A DNA stretch of 64,000 bases from the NCBI RefSeq assembly GCF_002902385.1, contig NZ_PPQH01000004.1, positions 1-64,000 of the forward strand, given 5' to 3'. Positions 17,520-26,530 of this stretch are shown one piece after another. Within the stretch, counting starts at the first letter, position 1, and the number at the start of each line of letters is the position of its first letter. Position numbers and translations under genes: made by a program. Below the pieces are notes generated by a model. That model worked only from the letters and a program-made list of their open reading frames with translations, had not been told where the DNA came from and did not search any database. Source of the DNA: Staphylococcus intermedius NCTC 11048. GTDB taxonomy: Bacteria; Bacillota; Bacilli; Staphylococcales; Staphylococcaceae.

Positions 17520-18550
17520 TTTCGTGTTAAATAGGTTTGAATGAGTGGTTGCATTTGTTGTAGCATTTCTTGTTGAGACAGTTCATCTGCATGTTCGCCC
17601 CAAAATGACAATGCTGAGCCTTGAATATTCGGTTGTGCAACGACATGATGGGCATCATTGAAAACATTAAATCGATTTTCAGCATAATGACGTTCAATAA
17701 ACTGTTGCTGTTTCTGAATCGCTTCCTCAGAGTGTTGTGACGCTGGTAAAAAATATAAAGTCTGGGCATTGTAGTTAAACACAGGAATAGCGGCCTTTGC
17801 TAAATCTTTTACATGTGCTTGTTGCTGATGTGTCTCTTTATGTTGTCTCCAAAATAAAACAGAAACATTTGGATCTAACATTTGAATACCTTGTTTTGTA
17901 AGGCTATCATTCCAAATTTGGGGTTGATAGCCTTCTTTTTGTGCTGTTTCGGCTAATTGATTCATATAGTGTACGAAAGATTTTTGATGCGCCATTGCAC
18001 CAGGCACTTCATCTCCACCAATGACAATACGCTGTTCACCTTGATACTTCGGCTGTGCAAACAACGACATCACTTTTTTCATATGTTGTTGACTCCATTT
18101 GACTGCACGTTGATTATCAAAGTAGTCTACAGTATTCTCACTAAATTCAGATACCACTGCTTCATATGTCTCGCGATCTTGTTTCTTCAGATGTTGGAGT
18201 AGTGCACCTGCATGAGACGGAAACTCTATATCTGGGACAATCATAACGTCGCGATCATTGCTATATTTGATGAGCGCTTTAATTTCCTTATATGACAATG
18301 TCTCCCGCTTCGTTGATGACATGTCATGAAAGGCAATCGCATAATGTTGATCATCAGCAAAATGCAACTGCAAATAATCCCCCTCATAACGGGCGATTGT
18401 ATCAACTATCTTTTTAAGTGTTTCCAGCGAATAATCTTTCCGTGCCACATCAATATTAACCCCTTTTTGAAATGTAGGTGCTACTGCTTCACTTTGAAAC
18501 ATTGTGAAAATAAGTATTAAACTTAAACCTATTGAAATGCCCCACTTCAT
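17516..18550 (-). CDS. Secreted GH20 beta-hexosaminidase, dispersin B-like
   Basis: A 344-aa protein with a signal peptide (about 1-24) followed by a single GH20 barrel. The catalytic pair is Asp180-Glu181 in IGGDE, and Arg37 in VNIDVARKDY is a candidate substrate-pocket residue. LQLHFADDQHYAI (60-72) and SFWGEHAD (315-322) match the equivalent stretches of Aggregatibacter dispersin B, which cuts poly-beta-1,6-GlcNAc. No wall-anchor signal is present. Start is ATG 18550 behind GGAGGAGG; the longer frame to 18604 lacks a site. Its stop codon overlaps the icaC stop on the opposite strand. By location and family it would degrade the polymer made by icaADBC and so help biofilm dispersal (inference). 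Confidence 0.9.
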   Translation of the reverse strand: MKWGISIGLSLILIFTMFQSEAVAPTFQKGVNIDVARKDYSLETLKKIVDTIARYEGDYLQLHFADDQHYAIAFHDMSSTKRETLSYKEIKALIKYSNDRDVMIVPDIEFPSHAGALLQHLKKQDRETYEAVVSEFSENTVDYFDNQRAVKWSQQHMKKVMSLFAQPKYQGEQRIVIGGDEVPGAMAHQKSFVHYMNQLAETAQKEGYQPQIWNDSLTKQGIQMLDPNVSVLFWRQHKETHQQQAHVKDLAKAAIPVFNYNAQTLYFLPASQHSEEAIQKQQQFIERHYAENRFNVFNDAHHVVAQPNIQGSALSFWGEHADELSQQEMLQQMQPLIQTYLTRN

Positions 18551-19339
18551 TTTTACAACCTCCTCCATACATTGTTTCCCAGGAAATGTTAGCGTGTCAG
18601 ACATATTGTGTCTCGACCTATACTTTTTATTTCATTATTCCATTTGTTCCATCGATACAAAGACAATATAAGTCCCGTTTCAGACCGTAACATAGGCCTT
18701 CAATTGCGATGCATTCCGGTTATTTTTCCCCACTTTATGAAAATCAAACCGCCTTTGAAGCACGCTCTATCTTTACATAAAAATAGCGGTTCACGCCTCT
18801 ACTTTTAAAGACAAACAACCACTGATAATGATGATTCATAACGGACAAATTTGTTTCGGTTTCTTCTGTAAAATTCGTTACGATCTTCAATCGGTAACCT
18901 GCTGCCCACATGTTACCGCTTTCGTAGCTTATTATAAACGTCTTTTAATTTGCGCTTAAATGAGATGCAGATCCCATCACATGCCAACATATTCTTATGT
19001 GTAGCACATTTATTATCAAAAAAACTTACATTCTATTATTATTAGTCTCTAAAAATAACTCACTTCTTAATGTGCATACTTGTCATTACCTTTTATATGT
19101 ACCGTCAAGAGACAAACAGTGTTCAAACCATTTATTAGTATACTTTCATTCGTTCTATTTTGTGAAAAAACGAATTAAATATTTATATATAATAGTAAAA
19201 AATGGCAGAAATGTGACAAACGAAAAAGACAGCAGAAAAATTTGATTGCAATTTGATGTAAAAACGCTTACAATTCAATCGATACAGACATCGAGTCATT
19301 AGATGTCTTTAAAGGGAAAGATTTTTAGGGGGTCAAAAA
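18551..19339. other. Intergenic region between the dispersin-like gene and lldP
   Basis: About 790 bases without a convincing gene; short open frames here have no ribosome site or family resemblance. It must hold the divergent promoters of both neighbours. A small inverted repeat (CGGTAAC 18892-18898, GTTACCG 18912-18918) and a cre-like box at 19258 are the only clear structures. Confidence 0.5.
19258..19273 (+). promoter_or_regulatory. cre-like CcpA site before lldP
   Basis: GTAAAAACGCTTACAA fits the catabolite-responsive consensus except at its first and third positions. It lies 67 bases before the lldP start. This suggests carbon-catabolite control of lactate uptake. Confidence 0.45.
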
Positions 19340-20944
19340 ATGAATACTTTATTGATGCTTGTCGCATTAAGTGCAGTCATCACACCTTTTATTTGTTTAG
19401 TCTTGTTACGTATGTCTGCACTTGTTGGGATGACAATCAGCGCAATCATCGTAACATTACTCGGCTTTTCAGTGTGGGGCATTGAAGCTGGTGTAATCGG
19501 TGCATCTCTATTACAAGGTGCACATAAAACATTAACTATCATTTTAATTTTATTTGGCGCATTAACACTCTTAAATACATTACGTGAAACGAATGCCGTT
19601 GCACGTATCAATGCCAGTTTCCAAAGTGTATCTAGTGACATGCGTGTCCAAGTCATTATCGTCGCATTTTTATTCGGTTCTTTAATTGAAGGTGCATCTG
19701 GTTTTGGAACACCTGCGATGGTCACTGCACCATTAATGGTTGCACTCGGCTTTAGACCACTTGTGAGTGTCACTACCGCGTTAATCGCAGACAGTATTTC
19801 CGTATCATTCGGCGCAGTCGGTACACCTGTCATCGTTGGATTAAGTACATTAAAGCGAGCAAATGAACAGTTGTTTGCTGAAACAGCGATTCATATTACA
19901 TTAATCGATCTATTCAGTGGTGTATTCATTCCACTCATTATCGTAACAACAATGATTGTCTTCTTTGGAAAATCAAACAAACTCAAAGCGATATTAGAAA
20001 TTTTGCCATGGACATTACTTATCGGTGTCGTGTACGCAGTGACTGCATGGATTTATGCTGTGCTAACGGGACCAGAGTTTGTGTCTATTTTAAGTTCACT
20101 AACCACATTAGTCGTTGCTGTTGTGACTGCGAGAAAAGGTTGGCTTGTTCCTAAAAATGAATGGACAGAAGCATTAACAGATGACTATATTGCATCAGAC
20201 TTATCACAGCCACATGAAATGAGTCTACTCGCGGCATGGTCACCTTACTTAATCGTCGTAGTACTCTTGTTATTAACACGTATTGTGGCACCTGTTAAAA
20301 CATTTACAACGACTATGCTCGATTTATCTTGGAATCAGATTTTAGGCTATGACACGATTTCGTCAAGTTGGCAACTCCTTTATTCACCCGGAACGATATT
20401 ATTTATCGCAGCTATTTTTGCGATCATTATCCAACGTAAATCATTTCGACACTTTTCGAAAGCATGTAAAGATTCTGCCAAAACGATTAGTGTGACAGGT
20501 TTCACACTCATTGCAACGTTAGCGATGGTACATGTCTTTAGTAACTCAGGTCTCAACAGTAAAGATTTACTGAGCATGCCTGAATATATCGCGAACGGCA
20601 TGGCCCACACATTTGGTGATATGTGGTTGTTCGTCGCACCATTCTTAGGTGCACTCGGTTCGTTTATTACAGGAAGCGCGACTGTTTCAACATTAACATT
20701 CGCACCTGTCCAAGCGAACATTGCTGATGCGATTGGTGCAGATCTGTATACTGTCTTAGCAGCCCAAGTCATTGGCGGTGCAGCCGGTAACATGATCTGT
20801 GTGCATAACGTCGTGGCAGTGTGTGCTGTTGTTAACATGGCAGGTAAAGAAGGCAGTGTCATTCGTAAAACTCTAGGACCTGCATTGTTATACTGCGCCC
20901 TTGTCGGTATCAGTGCATTTGTCTTCGCAACATTTTTCTTATAA
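19340..20944 (+). CDS. lldP: L-lactate permease
   Basis: A 534-aa polytopic membrane protein of the LldP/LctP family that imports lactate with protons. Family features include LIEGASGFGTPAMV (about 110-125), the VGTPVIVGL segment and the C-terminal GGAAGNMICVHNVVAV motif. About 12-14 hydrophobic segments are spread over the full length. Start is ATG 19340 behind AGGGGG. It is transcribed alone, with a terminator at 20964. The ldh-like gene at 27921 is not adjacent, so lactate uptake and oxidation are separate units here. Confidence 0.93.
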   Translation: MNTLLMLVALSAVITPFICLVLLRMSALVGMTISAIIVTLLGFSVWGIEAGVIGASLLQGAHKTLTIILILFGALTLLNTLRETNAVARINASFQSVSSDMRVQVIIVAFLFGSLIEGASGFGTPAMVTAPLMVALGFRPLVSVTTALIADSISVSFGAVGTPVIVGLSTLKRANEQLFAETAIHITLIDLFSGVFIPLIIVTTMIVFFGKSNKLKAILEILPWTLLIGVVYAVTAWIYAVLTGPEFVSILSSLTTLVVAVVTARKGWLVPKNEWTEALTDDYIASDLSQPHEMSLLAAWSPYLIVVVLLLLTRIVAPVKTFTTTMLDLSWNQILGYDTISSSWQLLYSPGTILFIAAIFAIIIQRKSFRHFSKACKDSAKTISVTGFTLIATLAMVHVFSNSGLNSKDLLSMPEYIANGMAHTFGDMWLFVAPFLGALGSFITGSATVSTLTFAPVQANIADAIGADLYTVLAAQVIGGAAGNMICVHNVVAVCAVVNMAGKEGSVIRKTLGPALLYCALVGISAFVFATFFL

Positions 20945-20963
20945 CATTTAGAAATCATAACAG

Positions 20964-20998
20964 GAGTGCAGTGACCATTGATGTCGCTGCACTCTTTT
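20964..20998 (+). terminator. Terminator after lldP
   Basis: Arms GAGTGCAG and CTGCACTC (20987-20994) are followed by TTTT. The hairpin lies between lldP and the convergent ImmA/IrrE gene. Confidence 0.75.
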
Positions 20999-21021
20999 GA
21001 TTCATGATTAACATGTCGTGT

Positions 21022-22209
21022 TTAGGTGAATGGGATAACGAAACCATTTAACACATCTGCTTCAGCTGTTCGCTTTTCTTGCTGCATGAATTTTTCGAAT
21101 AACTTTTGACTGATACTCGCTTTTTTATACAAAAATTCTGGTTCAAGTTGCAAATCATCAAGTAGGCTTTCGGGCGTCAGTACTTTTTTAGAGAATAACA
21201 TATTTAATAGGCTATTGATTTTTACAGGCTTGGGTAATTGGATGTCTACGTCTAGTGGCTCTCTTTTTTTATAACCCTTTTTGTTAATTAATGACCAAAA
21301 ATAACGATATTGTGTATCTGATAGTAAACCTAAATAAAATGCCCGCATCGCCATCGCTTGTATAGAAACATGCCATTGTTCCTTTAACATCACAAAATGG
21401 TCAGGATTTGATTTCTTCTTAACTTGATGAAAGGACTCAATAAATTGTTTCTCGGGCAATAAAAACTCAGCCGCAAAGATATCTGCTTCTTTTTCAATGG
21501 TTTGAAACGCTTCGTGTGTCAACATATCAAATTCAACTTGACGATGAAGTAACAAATGGCCTAACTCATGCGCCAAATCAAAGTGTCTTCGCACAGCAAC
21601 ACCTTTATTATTAGATAAAATGATGAATGGCACTTGATGTTTAGACCAAAAACTGTAGGCATCTGCATCATCAGTTAAATCTTTTTCATAAATGTAAATA
21701 CCAAATTTTTCTAATGCCAATAGGAGCTGGTCATTTGATTGATGATTTAACACCATCTCACGTGCTTCGTTTGCAATCAGTTGAATACGTGCTCTTGCAT
21801 CCATATTTTGTGAAAGATAGCGATCAATCTTGTGAATCAATGTCAGTATTGGTGGATGGGGTTGTTTGACATATCCTGATAAATAGTCTGTCAATTGCGC
21901 ATAAAAGTTGGCCTGTGCATGGTTTTGGCTTAAAATTTTTGTACTTGTCCTTTGGTTTTTAGACCGAAAAGCAATCGAATGCGTATCTACTGCTGTTTGA
22001 GTAAATAAATCTTGTTTCGCCGAGAAGAAGAATTTTGTTTTCACGTTGAATTGTTGTGCCAAAGTATATATTTTGTTTATTTCAGGCATCATATTTTGTA
22101 CTTCATACTGCCAAACTGCTTGTTCTGAAACTTGTAATACGTCAGCTAATGATTTGCGACTATATCCTTCAATCATTCTTAACGCTTTAAGGTTTTCACC
22201 TTTAAACAT
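21022..22209 (-). CDS. XRE HTH-ImmA/IrrE metallopeptidase regulator (spr1629-type)
   Basis: A 395-aa fusion. An N-terminal XRE helix-turn-helix (about 4-58; LADVLQVSEQAVWQYE) is joined to a Zn-peptidase domain of the ImmA/IrrE (DUF955) family. HELGH at 214-218 and the downstream EKEADIFAAEFLLP supply the metal ligands. Proteins of this build act as repressors or antitoxins whose partner is encoded next door, and some sense damage by proteolysis. It follows the unknown 252-aa gene by 22 bases on the same strand, so both share the promoter at 23021-23049. No phage genes are nearby, so a solitary defence or toxin-antitoxin cassette is the likeliest reading. Confidence 0.8.
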   Translation of the reverse strand: MFKGENLKALRMIEGYSRKSLADVLQVSEQAVWQYEVQNMMPEINKIYTLAQQFNVKTKFFFSAKQDLFTQTAVDTHSIAFRSKNQRTSTKILSQNHAQANFYAQLTDYLSGYVKQPHPPILTLIHKIDRYLSQNMDARARIQLIANEAREMVLNHQSNDQLLLALEKFGIYIYEKDLTDDADAYSFWSKHQVPFIILSNNKGVAVRRHFDLAHELGHLLLHRQVEFDMLTHEAFQTIEKEADIFAAEFLLPEKQFIESFHQVKKKSNPDHFVMLKEQWHVSIQAMAMRAFYLGLLSDTQYRYFWSLINKKGYKKREPLDVDIQLPKPVKINSLLNMLFSKKVLTPESLLDDLQLEPEFLYKKASISQKLFEKFMQQEKRTAEADVLNGFVIPFT

Positions 22210-22231
22210 AATATTTCACGCTTCCTTTTAA

Positions 22232-22990
22232 TTATAAATCACTTTCTTGAATTTCTTCTATTTCAAAACCAAATACTTCTGTATCTAACCATTCTACATC
22301 TTCTCGGTCTTGTTTTAAAATTTCGACTTCCTCCTCATTAATTTGATATTGTTCATCATTTTTTATAAATTCATTCATTTCTTCAGTTAAATTTAAAAAT
22401 TCGACAGCAGTATAATTATTTGGATTAGGTATCCAAACCTTTATTTCGTTTAGCATTTTTGATTTATTGTCAACATCGTAAGTAATCATAATAAATTTGA
22501 TTTTGTCGGTTGAGTCATTATTTATCATATCGAAAAGCATTTTATCTGCATTAAGTTGATGATTAACATGTAATGATTGGTTTAGTTTTTCAAAATCAAC
22601 ACCACGGTTCAATTGTATCAATTCGGTCAAATATTTCTTTTCTGGAGGCTCACCACTATTATGAATCAATCTTCTACCTTTATTCACCTTATCTTTATTA
22701 AAAGTTCTACCATTTACTACTACAAAATGAAAAATCTTTTCGTGATGTTTGTCGGTCGGACTAAATAATAAAAACCTCCATGAAGGCCCTGCACTACGTC
22801 TTGTATTCTCCACAAATTTCTCAGTATGAAGCGCAACATGGTGATCAATATAATTCGCTTTAGTAAACGCATAACCATTACTTACTTTTAATTTTTTATG
22901 CGCTTCATTTCTTACTTCTACATATTCCTTATAGCCCGCGACAATTCCTTCTACAATAGATAATTTCAATTGCTGATCAAATTGCGACAT
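22232..22990 (-). CDS. Unknown partner of the XRE-ImmA protein (possible toxin, DUF5986-like)
   Basis: A 252-aa soluble protein, first gene of a two-gene unit with the XRE-ImmA/IrrE regulator. The middle is strand-rich (PSWRFLLFSPTDKH, then KIFHFVVVNGRTFN) and the C-terminal 50 residues are strongly acidic. No catalytic motif was recognised. The gene order (unknown protein first, spr1629-type repressor/antitoxin second) is what a toxin-antitoxin or abortive-infection pair would show. The name DUF5986 is from memory of such pairs and is tentative. It is more AT-rich than the flanking housekeeping genes, in keeping with acquisition. Confidence 0.55.
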   Translation of the reverse strand: MSQFDQQLKLSIVEGIVAGYKEYVEVRNEAHKKLKVSNGYAFTKANYIDHHVALHTEKFVENTRRSAGPSWRFLLFSPTDKHHEKIFHFVVVNGRTFNKDKVNKGRRLIHNSGEPPEKKYLTELIQLNRGVDFEKLNQSLHVNHQLNADKMLFDMINNDSTDKIKFIMITYDVDNKSKMLNEIKVWIPNPNNYTAVEFLNLTEEMNEFIKNDEQYQINEEEVEILKQDREDVEWLDTEVFGFEIEEIQESDL

Positions 22991-23020
22991 AAAACCAACT
23001 CCTAATTGATTATTTACTTA

Positions 23021-23049
23021 ATAATAATCAAGTTTTTTTGTAAAATCAA
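23021..23049 (-). promoter_or_regulatory. Promoter of the two-gene ImmA cassette with palindrome
   Basis: On the minus strand TTGATT (23049-23044), a 17-base spacer and TATTAT (23026-23021). An imperfect palindrome of ACTT/AAGT arms overlaps the -10 and is a plausible operator for the cassette's own XRE protein. Confidence 0.6.
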
Positions 23050-23382
23050 CGAAAAACTTAAAGCATGATATATTTGTTGAAAATATATTTAAAGTAATAA
23101 AACTATATATCGATATGTCTGCTATTCAAAAAGCACTTTATTCGCAATGCACAAATGGGGTACTTTACATTAAAAGTGAAGTGTTTCAAACTGGTGAACG
23201 TTCTGTGGCATTACTGTGAATCTGATGCATATCACCCTCAAAAGGCGTTGAATAATTATTTCCTAGGAATATAATATAGTTATAAATCGTGTAAGTTTAA
23301 TATAATATTTTTACACTATTATTGACGGTGTTTATAGAATAGTGCGAAAATAATGACAAATGTCCTGGGGAGGAATGTTAAA

Positions 23383-24423
23383 ATGAAAGCACTTGTTTAT
23401 CGTGGTCCTGGAAAAAAAGAATGGATCGAAGTTGATAAGCCACAATTGCAAAAGCCAACAGACGTTATTGTTAAAGTTGTCAAAACAACGATTTGCGGAA
23501 CTGACTTACACATTTTAAAAGGAGACGTCCCTGCTGTTACTGATGGTCGTATTTTAGGCCATGAAGGTGTCGGCATTGTTGAAGAAGTGGGCGATTCAGT
23601 GACACAATTTAAAAAAGGAGATAAAGTGATTATTTCAGCAGTAACAGCTTGTGGCTCATGTTATTACTGTAAAAAACAATTGTATGCGCACTGTGAAGAT
23701 GGTGGTTGGATTTTAGGTCACTTAATTGATGGTACACAAGCTGAGTATGTCCGTATTCCACATGCTGACAACAGTCTACACCGTGTGCCAGATGGTGCGA
23801 ACGACGAAGCACTTGTCATGTTGAGTGATATTTTACCAACTAGTTTTGAAATTGGAACATTAAGCGCAAATGTGAATCCAGGTGATACAGTTGCTATCGT
23901 TGGTGCAGGTCCAATCGGTTTAGCTGCGGTCCTCACTGCACAATTCTACTCACCTGCTGAGATTATTATGATTGACCTTGACGACAATCGTTTACAAGCT
24001 GCGAAAGATTTAGGTGCAACCGCTTCGATTAACAGTGGTAGCGAAAATGTCCTCGAACGCATTCATGAATTAACAGGTGGACGTGGTGTGGATGTTGCAA
24101 TGGAGGCAGTCGGTATTCCGGCAACATTCGAATTATGTCAAAAAATCATTAGTCCTGGTGCCCGTATCGCTAACATTGGTGTGCACGGTACAAAGGTTGA
24201 TCTCCACCTTGAAGAACTATGGATTAAGAACATCTCTATTACAACAGGTCTTGTGAGTGGCTACTCTACACCATTATTATTAAAAACAGTAGAGTCGGGT
24301 AAAGTTCAACCTGAAAAGCTCATTACGCACCACTTCCAAATGGATGACATGTTAGAAGCTTACGAAGTGTTTGGCAATGCGGCTCAAGAAGGCACATTAA
24401 AAGTGATTATTTCTAACGACTAA
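23383..24423 (+). CDS. Zinc-dependent alcohol dehydrogenase
   Basis: A 346-aa medium-chain dehydrogenase. The GroES-like domain has catalytic Zn ligands in CGTDLH and GHEGVG and structural Zn ligands in CGSCYYCKKQLYAHC. The Rossmann domain carries VGAGPIGLAA. It probably interconverts short alcohols and aldehydes with NAD(H). Start is ATG 23383, just after GGGGAGGA; ten earlier in-frame codons have no site. It is monocistronic with a strong terminator at 24457. An AT-rich promoter region lies at about 23260-23345. The exact substrate cannot be told. Confidence 0.9.
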   Translation: MKALVYRGPGKKEWIEVDKPQLQKPTDVIVKVVKTTICGTDLHILKGDVPAVTDGRILGHEGVGIVEEVGDSVTQFKKGDKVIISAVTACGSCYYCKKQLYAHCEDGGWILGHLIDGTQAEYVRIPHADNSLHRVPDGANDEALVMLSDILPTSFEIGTLSANVNPGDTVAIVGAGPIGLAAVLTAQFYSPAEIIMIDLDDNRLQAAKDLGATASINSGSENVLERIHELTGGRGVDVAMEAVGIPATFELCQKIISPGARIANIGVHGTKVDLHLEELWIKNISITTGLVSGYSTPLLLKTVESGKVQPEKLITHHFQMDDMLEAYEVFGNAAQEGTLKVIISND

Positions 24424-24456
24424 CATTCGTATCTATTTTAATTCCCATTACAAAAT

Positions 24457-24501
24457 AAAAGAGTAAGGACACGCACCATCATGCGACGTCTTTACTCTTT
24501 T
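24457..24501. terminator. Bidirectional terminator after the alcohol dehydrogenase gene
   Basis: A 14-bp stem, arms 24457-24470 and 24488-24501, starts with AAAA and ends with TTTT. It serves both the dehydrogenase gene and the convergent DUF3169 gene. Confidence 0.8.
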
Positions 24502-24551
24502 TGATAAGTATGCCGGTAGTGTTCGGGGAGACATCCCGCACACTCCCTTCA

Positions 24552-25274
24552 TCACTCTCGATAAAAGCGACTCACTTTCCATAAATAACCGAATGCATTG
24601 TAAGCGAACAATACAATCATAAACAAAATACCTAAAAATTGATTCATTCCTGTCGCTAAAGAAAAGAACGACAACAATAAAACGCCAATGATAATTAAAG
24701 TTAGATTCATATGATATACCTTATAAAGTGACACAAGCGTGATATAGCGTTCCCCTTCATCCATGATTTGGAAAGCTTTTTCCGTATATTTTGCCTCTCC
24801 TAATTTTGGAAAACGTCGATCAAATTTTCTTTGGAATAGACCGACCATCGTTGCTGAAATACACGTAAAAAGGAATGGAACAATCGCTGTTATCAATGCC
24901 GTTTCCCCTTTGTTACCTAATGCAAGAACAAAAAAGAAAACAAAACTGATTAAATATTGGACATAAACGATGACACTGACTTTCAAAAATTTCATATTCG
25001 CTTGATGATCCAGTATATCGGTTTCTTCAATTTCTGTTTGACCTTCAACACGAGACTTCAATTTTAATGCTGCTTTTTGTATTTGATATTGCCACAATGT
25101 CAGACCAACAATACACAGTGTGACGATGATACATGAAATGACCATCAATTGTTGATTCATAAAACCAATATGATGGATGAGATACTGAAAATCTACGCCA
25201 GTAATCAATAATGAAATTAAACCGCCAACGATACCACCGAGAATTACAAACATTAAATAACGTCCTACCTTCAC
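24552..25274 (-). CDS. DUF3169-type membrane protein
   Basis: A 240-aa protein with six hydrophobic segments (about 5-25, 43-62, 95-118, 125-143, 180-200, 205-225). A cytoplasmic loop with acidic and basic residues lies between segments two and three. It resembles the DUF3169 family, found in Firmicutes beside a short XRE regulator, as here. The start overlaps the regulator's stop by four bases (ATGA), so the two are coupled. The function of the family is not known; a stress-linked or bacteriocin-related membrane role is speculation. Confidence 0.65.
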   Translation of the reverse strand: MKVGRYLMFVILGGIVGGLISLLITGVDFQYLIHHIGFMNQQLMVISCIIVTLCIVGLTLWQYQIQKAALKLKSRVEGQTEIEETDILDHQANMKFLKVSVIVYVQYLISFVFFFVLALGNKGETALITAIVPFLFTCISATMVGLFQRKFDRRFPKLGEAKYTEKAFQIMDEGERYITLVSLYKVYHMNLTLIIIGVLLLSFFSLATGMNQFLGILFMIVLFAYNAFGYLWKVSRFYRE

Positions 25275-25474
25275 AGATCTTCCTCCTCTATGATAAAGAC
25301 ATTCTCTACCGGTTCCCCAAAGATACGCGCAATTTTAATCGCCGTGAGTATCGAAGGTGTAAAACCATTGCGTTCGATTAATGAGACCGTTTGACGTGAA
25401 ATGCCTGCCTTTTTTGCGAGTTGTGTTTGGTTGTAGCCGTCACGCGCCCGCAGCTCCTTCAACCTATTTTTCAT
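25271..25474 (-). CDS. Short XRE-family regulator
   Basis: A 67-aa stand-alone helix-turn-helix protein (RDGYNQTQLAKKAGISRQTVSLIERNG at about 10-37) with a short acidic tail (FIIEEEDL). It is the typical small YgzD/Xre-type repressor coupled to a membrane protein. It probably controls its own two-gene operon through the palindrome at 25519-25540, which covers the -35 region. Confidence 0.85.
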   Translation of the reverse strand: MKNRLKELRARDGYNQTQLAKKAGISRQTVSLIERNGFTPSILTAIKIARIFGEPVENVFIIEEEDL

Positions 25475-25518
25475 GCCTTCAACTCCTTACTCCATTCAAT
25501 ATATATGTTGTTAGTCAT

Positions 25519-25540
25519 TTTGACAAGCATGTTTGTCAAA
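25519..25540. promoter_or_regulatory. Palindromic operator of the XRE-DUF3169 operon
   Basis: TTTGACA and TGTCAAA arms lie 8 bases apart. On the minus strand the second half provides a TTGTCA -35, 17 bases from TATATT. A repressor bound here would block the promoter. Confidence 0.6.
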
Positions 25541-25623
25541 TCGGAAGTCCTCCATCACAACGCCTTTGTATAAAAATTTCTTTCCGGTGTCATGGCGCGC
25601 CTTTATATCATTCATAAAACTAA

Positions 25624-25661
25624 AAAAGAAGCTCAGGCCCAGATTAAACCTAGCTTCTTTT
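25624..25661. terminator. Terminator hairpin between divergent and convergent units
   Basis: Arms AAAAGAAGCT (25624-25633) and AGCTTCTTTT (25652-25661), a perfect 10-bp stem with A and T tails. It ends the ldh-yjiH-iclR transcript on the minus strand. Confidence 0.8.
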
Positions 25662-25735
25662 ATGTTTGAAAATATTGCCAATCCTATCTTCTGTATCGAG
25701 ATTTTGCCTTACGTGGAAAACCATACACCTTGTTA

Positions 25736-26500
25736 TCATGATGTCCAATAACCGATATCTTGTAAATAATCACTCGCACTTTGGGCTTCTTCAAGTAACG
25801 CTTTCTGCATCATACCCAGCCCTTTTTGTTCTAAGCGACTCACTGGACCTGAAATACTTATCGCAGCCTGAATGGTATCTGTCTCATCTTTAATCGGTGT
25901 CGCAATGCACATCAACCCATATTCATATTCTTCGCGGTCTTCCACAATATCTTGATGTGGACGCGTTGCCATATAATGTTTAAAAGTGGCGACATCTGTT
26001 ATCGTATGAATGGTCCGCGATACGGCAGTCTTAAAATAAGCTTCTAACGCTTCGTCTGTAAATGTGTTTAAAAACCATTTCCCCATACCAGAACAATGCA
26101 ACATCGAGGTGGGACCGAGTTGCGCTTGTAATGTATACTGTTCCCCATGTTCCGTATGCAAAATACATACTTCTTGATTAACCAATATTCCCAAATTAAT
26201 CGCTTCACCCGTTTTTTCCACCAGTCGACGCATATAAGGTTTGACATGATGAATCAATGAGTCCGTTTGCTTCATATGATTTTGGTATTTCAACATTTTA
26301 TAACCGAGGTAATAATTTTCATCTTTATCTTGTGCGACGACATTCAAATCCACTAATGTTCTTAAGTGACGATAAATCGTACTTTTCGGTAACGTCGTCA
26401 ACCTTGCCATCTCACTGATTCCCATCTTTGGATGTTGAGAGAGTATATCTAAAATGTCGAATGCTTGAATGACCGTTTTAATAGGTGTATATTCAGCCAC
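25736..26500 (-). CDS. IclR-family transcription regulator
   Basis: A 254-aa regulator. An N-terminal winged helix-turn-helix (about 5-65; GISEMARLTTLPKSTIYRHLRTL) is followed by an IclR effector domain ending in IQAAISISGP. The start is taken at GTG 26500, 8 bases after AAGGTGG; the ATG ten codons upstream overlaps the stop of the preceding gene and has no separate site. It is the last gene of ldh-yjiH-iclR and likely responds to a small acid linked to that operon (inference). Confidence 0.85.
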   Translation of the reverse strand: MAEYTPIKTVIQAFDILDILSQHPKMGISEMARLTTLPKSTIYRHLRTLVDLNVVAQDKDENYYLGYKMLKYQNHMKQTDSLIHHVKPYMRRLVEKTGEAINLGILVNQEVCILHTEHGEQYTLQAQLGPTSMLHCSGMGKWFLNTFTDEALEAYFKTAVSRTIHTITDVATFKHYMATRPHQDIVEDREEYEYGLMCIATPIKDETDTIQAAISISGPVSRLEQKGLGMMQKALLEEAQSASDYLQDIGYWTS

Positions 26501-26530
26501 ATCGATTCCCCACCTTTCTTGCAACTTCAT

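Noticed and set aside
18608-19245. Short plus-strand frames between the dispersin-like gene and lldP
   Set aside because: None has a ribosome site, family similarity or good composition; treated as intergenic.
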